A program made the position numbers and the translations under genes. Below the pieces are notes generated by a model that saw nothing but the letters and a program-made list of their open reading frames with translations, was not told the origin of the DNA and ran no database searches. From Labrys monachus (lineage in GTDB: Bacteria; Pseudomonadota; Alphaproteobacteria; Rhizobiales; Labraceae), in NCBI RefSeq assembly GCF_030814655.1, contig NZ_JAUSVK010000001.1, forward strand, positions 1,507,501 through 1,571,500: a stretch of DNA of 64,000 nt, given 5' to 3'. This document shows, piece after piece, positions 63,323-64,000 of the stretch; the stretch's first letter is position 1, and each line of letters opens with the position of its first letter.

Positions 63323-64000
63323 ATGCCCAGTGAGGCGGCCCGCGCGCCGGCAATTCCCGTCGGCCGGCAAGGAATGTCGCGCGGCCTGTTCGGCGTGATG
63401 CTCGCGGCGCCGATGCTGATCTGGCAGGTGCTGCTGTTCGTGGCGCCGCTCTGCTTCCTCGTCATGATGACGTTCTGGAGCGTGCGGAACTACAAGCTCG
63501 CCCCGGATTTCACCTTCGCCAATTGGCAGAAGGTGCTTTCGACCGGGTATTTCTGGGATATCTACCTCCGCACGCTCCTCTACGCCCTGCTGGCTGCCGG
63601 CATCACCAGCCTCGTGAGCTTTCCCGGTGCGTTCTACCTGTCCTACCGGATTCCGGCTGGCCTGCGCCGGTCCTTTCTGTTCCTGCTGATCACGCCCTAT
63701 TTCACCAGCTATCTCGTCCGCATCTATTCCTGGAAGATCCTGCTCACCGACCAGGGCCTGATCAATCTCGGGCTCGGTGCGTTGGGGCTCGGTCCGTTCC
63801 GCATGTACAGCAACCTGTTCGGCACGACGGTCGGCTACGTCACGCTGTGCTTCCCGCTGGTCCTGCTGATCCAGATGATCAGCCTGTCCAATGTCGACCG
63901 CAATCTCATCGAGGCCGCTCACAATCTGGGCTGCGGCCGGTTGCGGACGGTCTTCGAGGTCATCATACCCTCGGCAAAGGTCGGCCTCGTGCTGGCCGCG
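63323..64000 (+). CDS. PotB-like ABC transporter permease, C-terminus off the window
   Basis: The 226 codons present begin MPSEAARAPAIPVGRQGMSR and encode an inner-membrane permease of the spermidine/putrescine type. The first helix (GVMLAAPMLIWQVLLFVAPL) is followed by the typical FWSVRNYKL and then YLRTLLYALLAAGITSLVSF, TPYFTSYLVRIYSWKILLTD and the EAA loop IEAAHNLGCGRLRTVFEVII that contacts the ATPase. GAGGTGAG precedes the ATG at good spacing. The frame is open to the last base; about 70-80 residues are missing. A second permease and ATPase probably follow. Confidence 0.92.
   Translation, partial: MPSEAARAPAIPVGRQGMSRGLFGVMLAAPMLIWQVLLFVAPLCFLVMMTFWSVRNYKLAPDFTFANWQKVLSTGYFWDIYLRTLLYALLAAGITSLVSFPGAFYLSYRIPAGLRRSFLFLLITPYFTSYLVRIYSWKILLTDQGLINLGLGALGLGPFRMYSNLFGTTVGYVTLCFPLVLLIQMISLSNVDRNLIEAAHNLGCGRLRTVFEVIIPSAKVGLVLAA

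Overview
The window looks like chromosomal DNA of a GC-rich alphaproteobacterium of the order Hyphomicrobiales (Rhizobiales). The evidence is gene order and family content: a ctaC-ctaD-ctaB-coxF-ctaG-ctaE cytochrome oxidase operon, a plant-type glutamate-cysteine ligase beside rsmE and ubiA, DUF1127, DUF2093 and DUF4170 proteins, an IalB-like protein, an hmu haem cluster with a RirA-type operator, and a bisphosphate nucleotidase-DUF4170-acyltransferase-waaA-lpxK block. I cannot fix the genus. I see no tRNA, rRNA, CRISPR array, insertion sequence or prophage. The first gene (ctaE) and the last (a polyamine-type permease) run off the edges.

Layout. 1-5048 (minus): aa3 oxidase structural and assembly genes, with a perfect 20-bp inverted repeat between ctaD and ctaB. 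5374-11406: IalB-like protein, AidB-type acyl-CoA dehydrogenase, MATE exporter, DUF937-like protein, and a divergent DUF1127/LysR pair. 11415-17991: slipin, gshA, rsmE, small secreted protein, ubiA, LysR and a metallo-beta-lactamase-fold protein. 18139-27596: a complete haem acquisition island, with receptor, periplasmic binding protein, permease, ATPase, dedicated ExbB/ExbD/TonB, the cytosolic haem protein HmuS and an IsdG-fold haem monooxygenase, around a TGA-N9-TCA iron-responsive operator. 27901-32676: an acetyltransferase, then lipid A/Kdo genes. 32786-37631: an MDR oxidoreductase, DUF2093, xseA, and a divergent LysR/FMN reductase pair.

38318-48476 is the most distinctive accessory block. 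A GntR/FCD regulator and a metallo-beta-lactamase lactonase-like protein face an alpha/beta hydrolase of the enol-lactonase type, a short-chain dehydrogenase, a complete CUT2 (ribose-type) sugar ABC importer, a TIM-barrel lactonase-like amidohydrolase and a YghU-like glutathione transferase. I read this as uptake of a sugar-like compound followed by oxidation to a lactone and hydrolysis; the substrate is unknown.

48663-53018 holds an ABC-F ATPase, an MFS exporter and three small proteins. 53097-56658 is a two-gene operon of a double-domain KaiC-like ATPase and a hybrid histidine kinase with a degenerate N-terminal receiver, without kaiA or kaiB. 56845-59514 is ppdK. From 59864 a LysR gene faces a ureohydrolase and a spermidine/putrescine-type ABC importer across a clear palindromic operator, suggesting regulated uptake and hydrolysis of a guanidino compound.

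Most operons are tightly packed, with ATGA stop/start overlaps in ctaB/coxF, hmuU/hmuV/hypothetical, exbB/exbD/tonB, acyltransferase/waaA/lpxK, GntR/lactonase and the sugar importer, so translational coupling is common.
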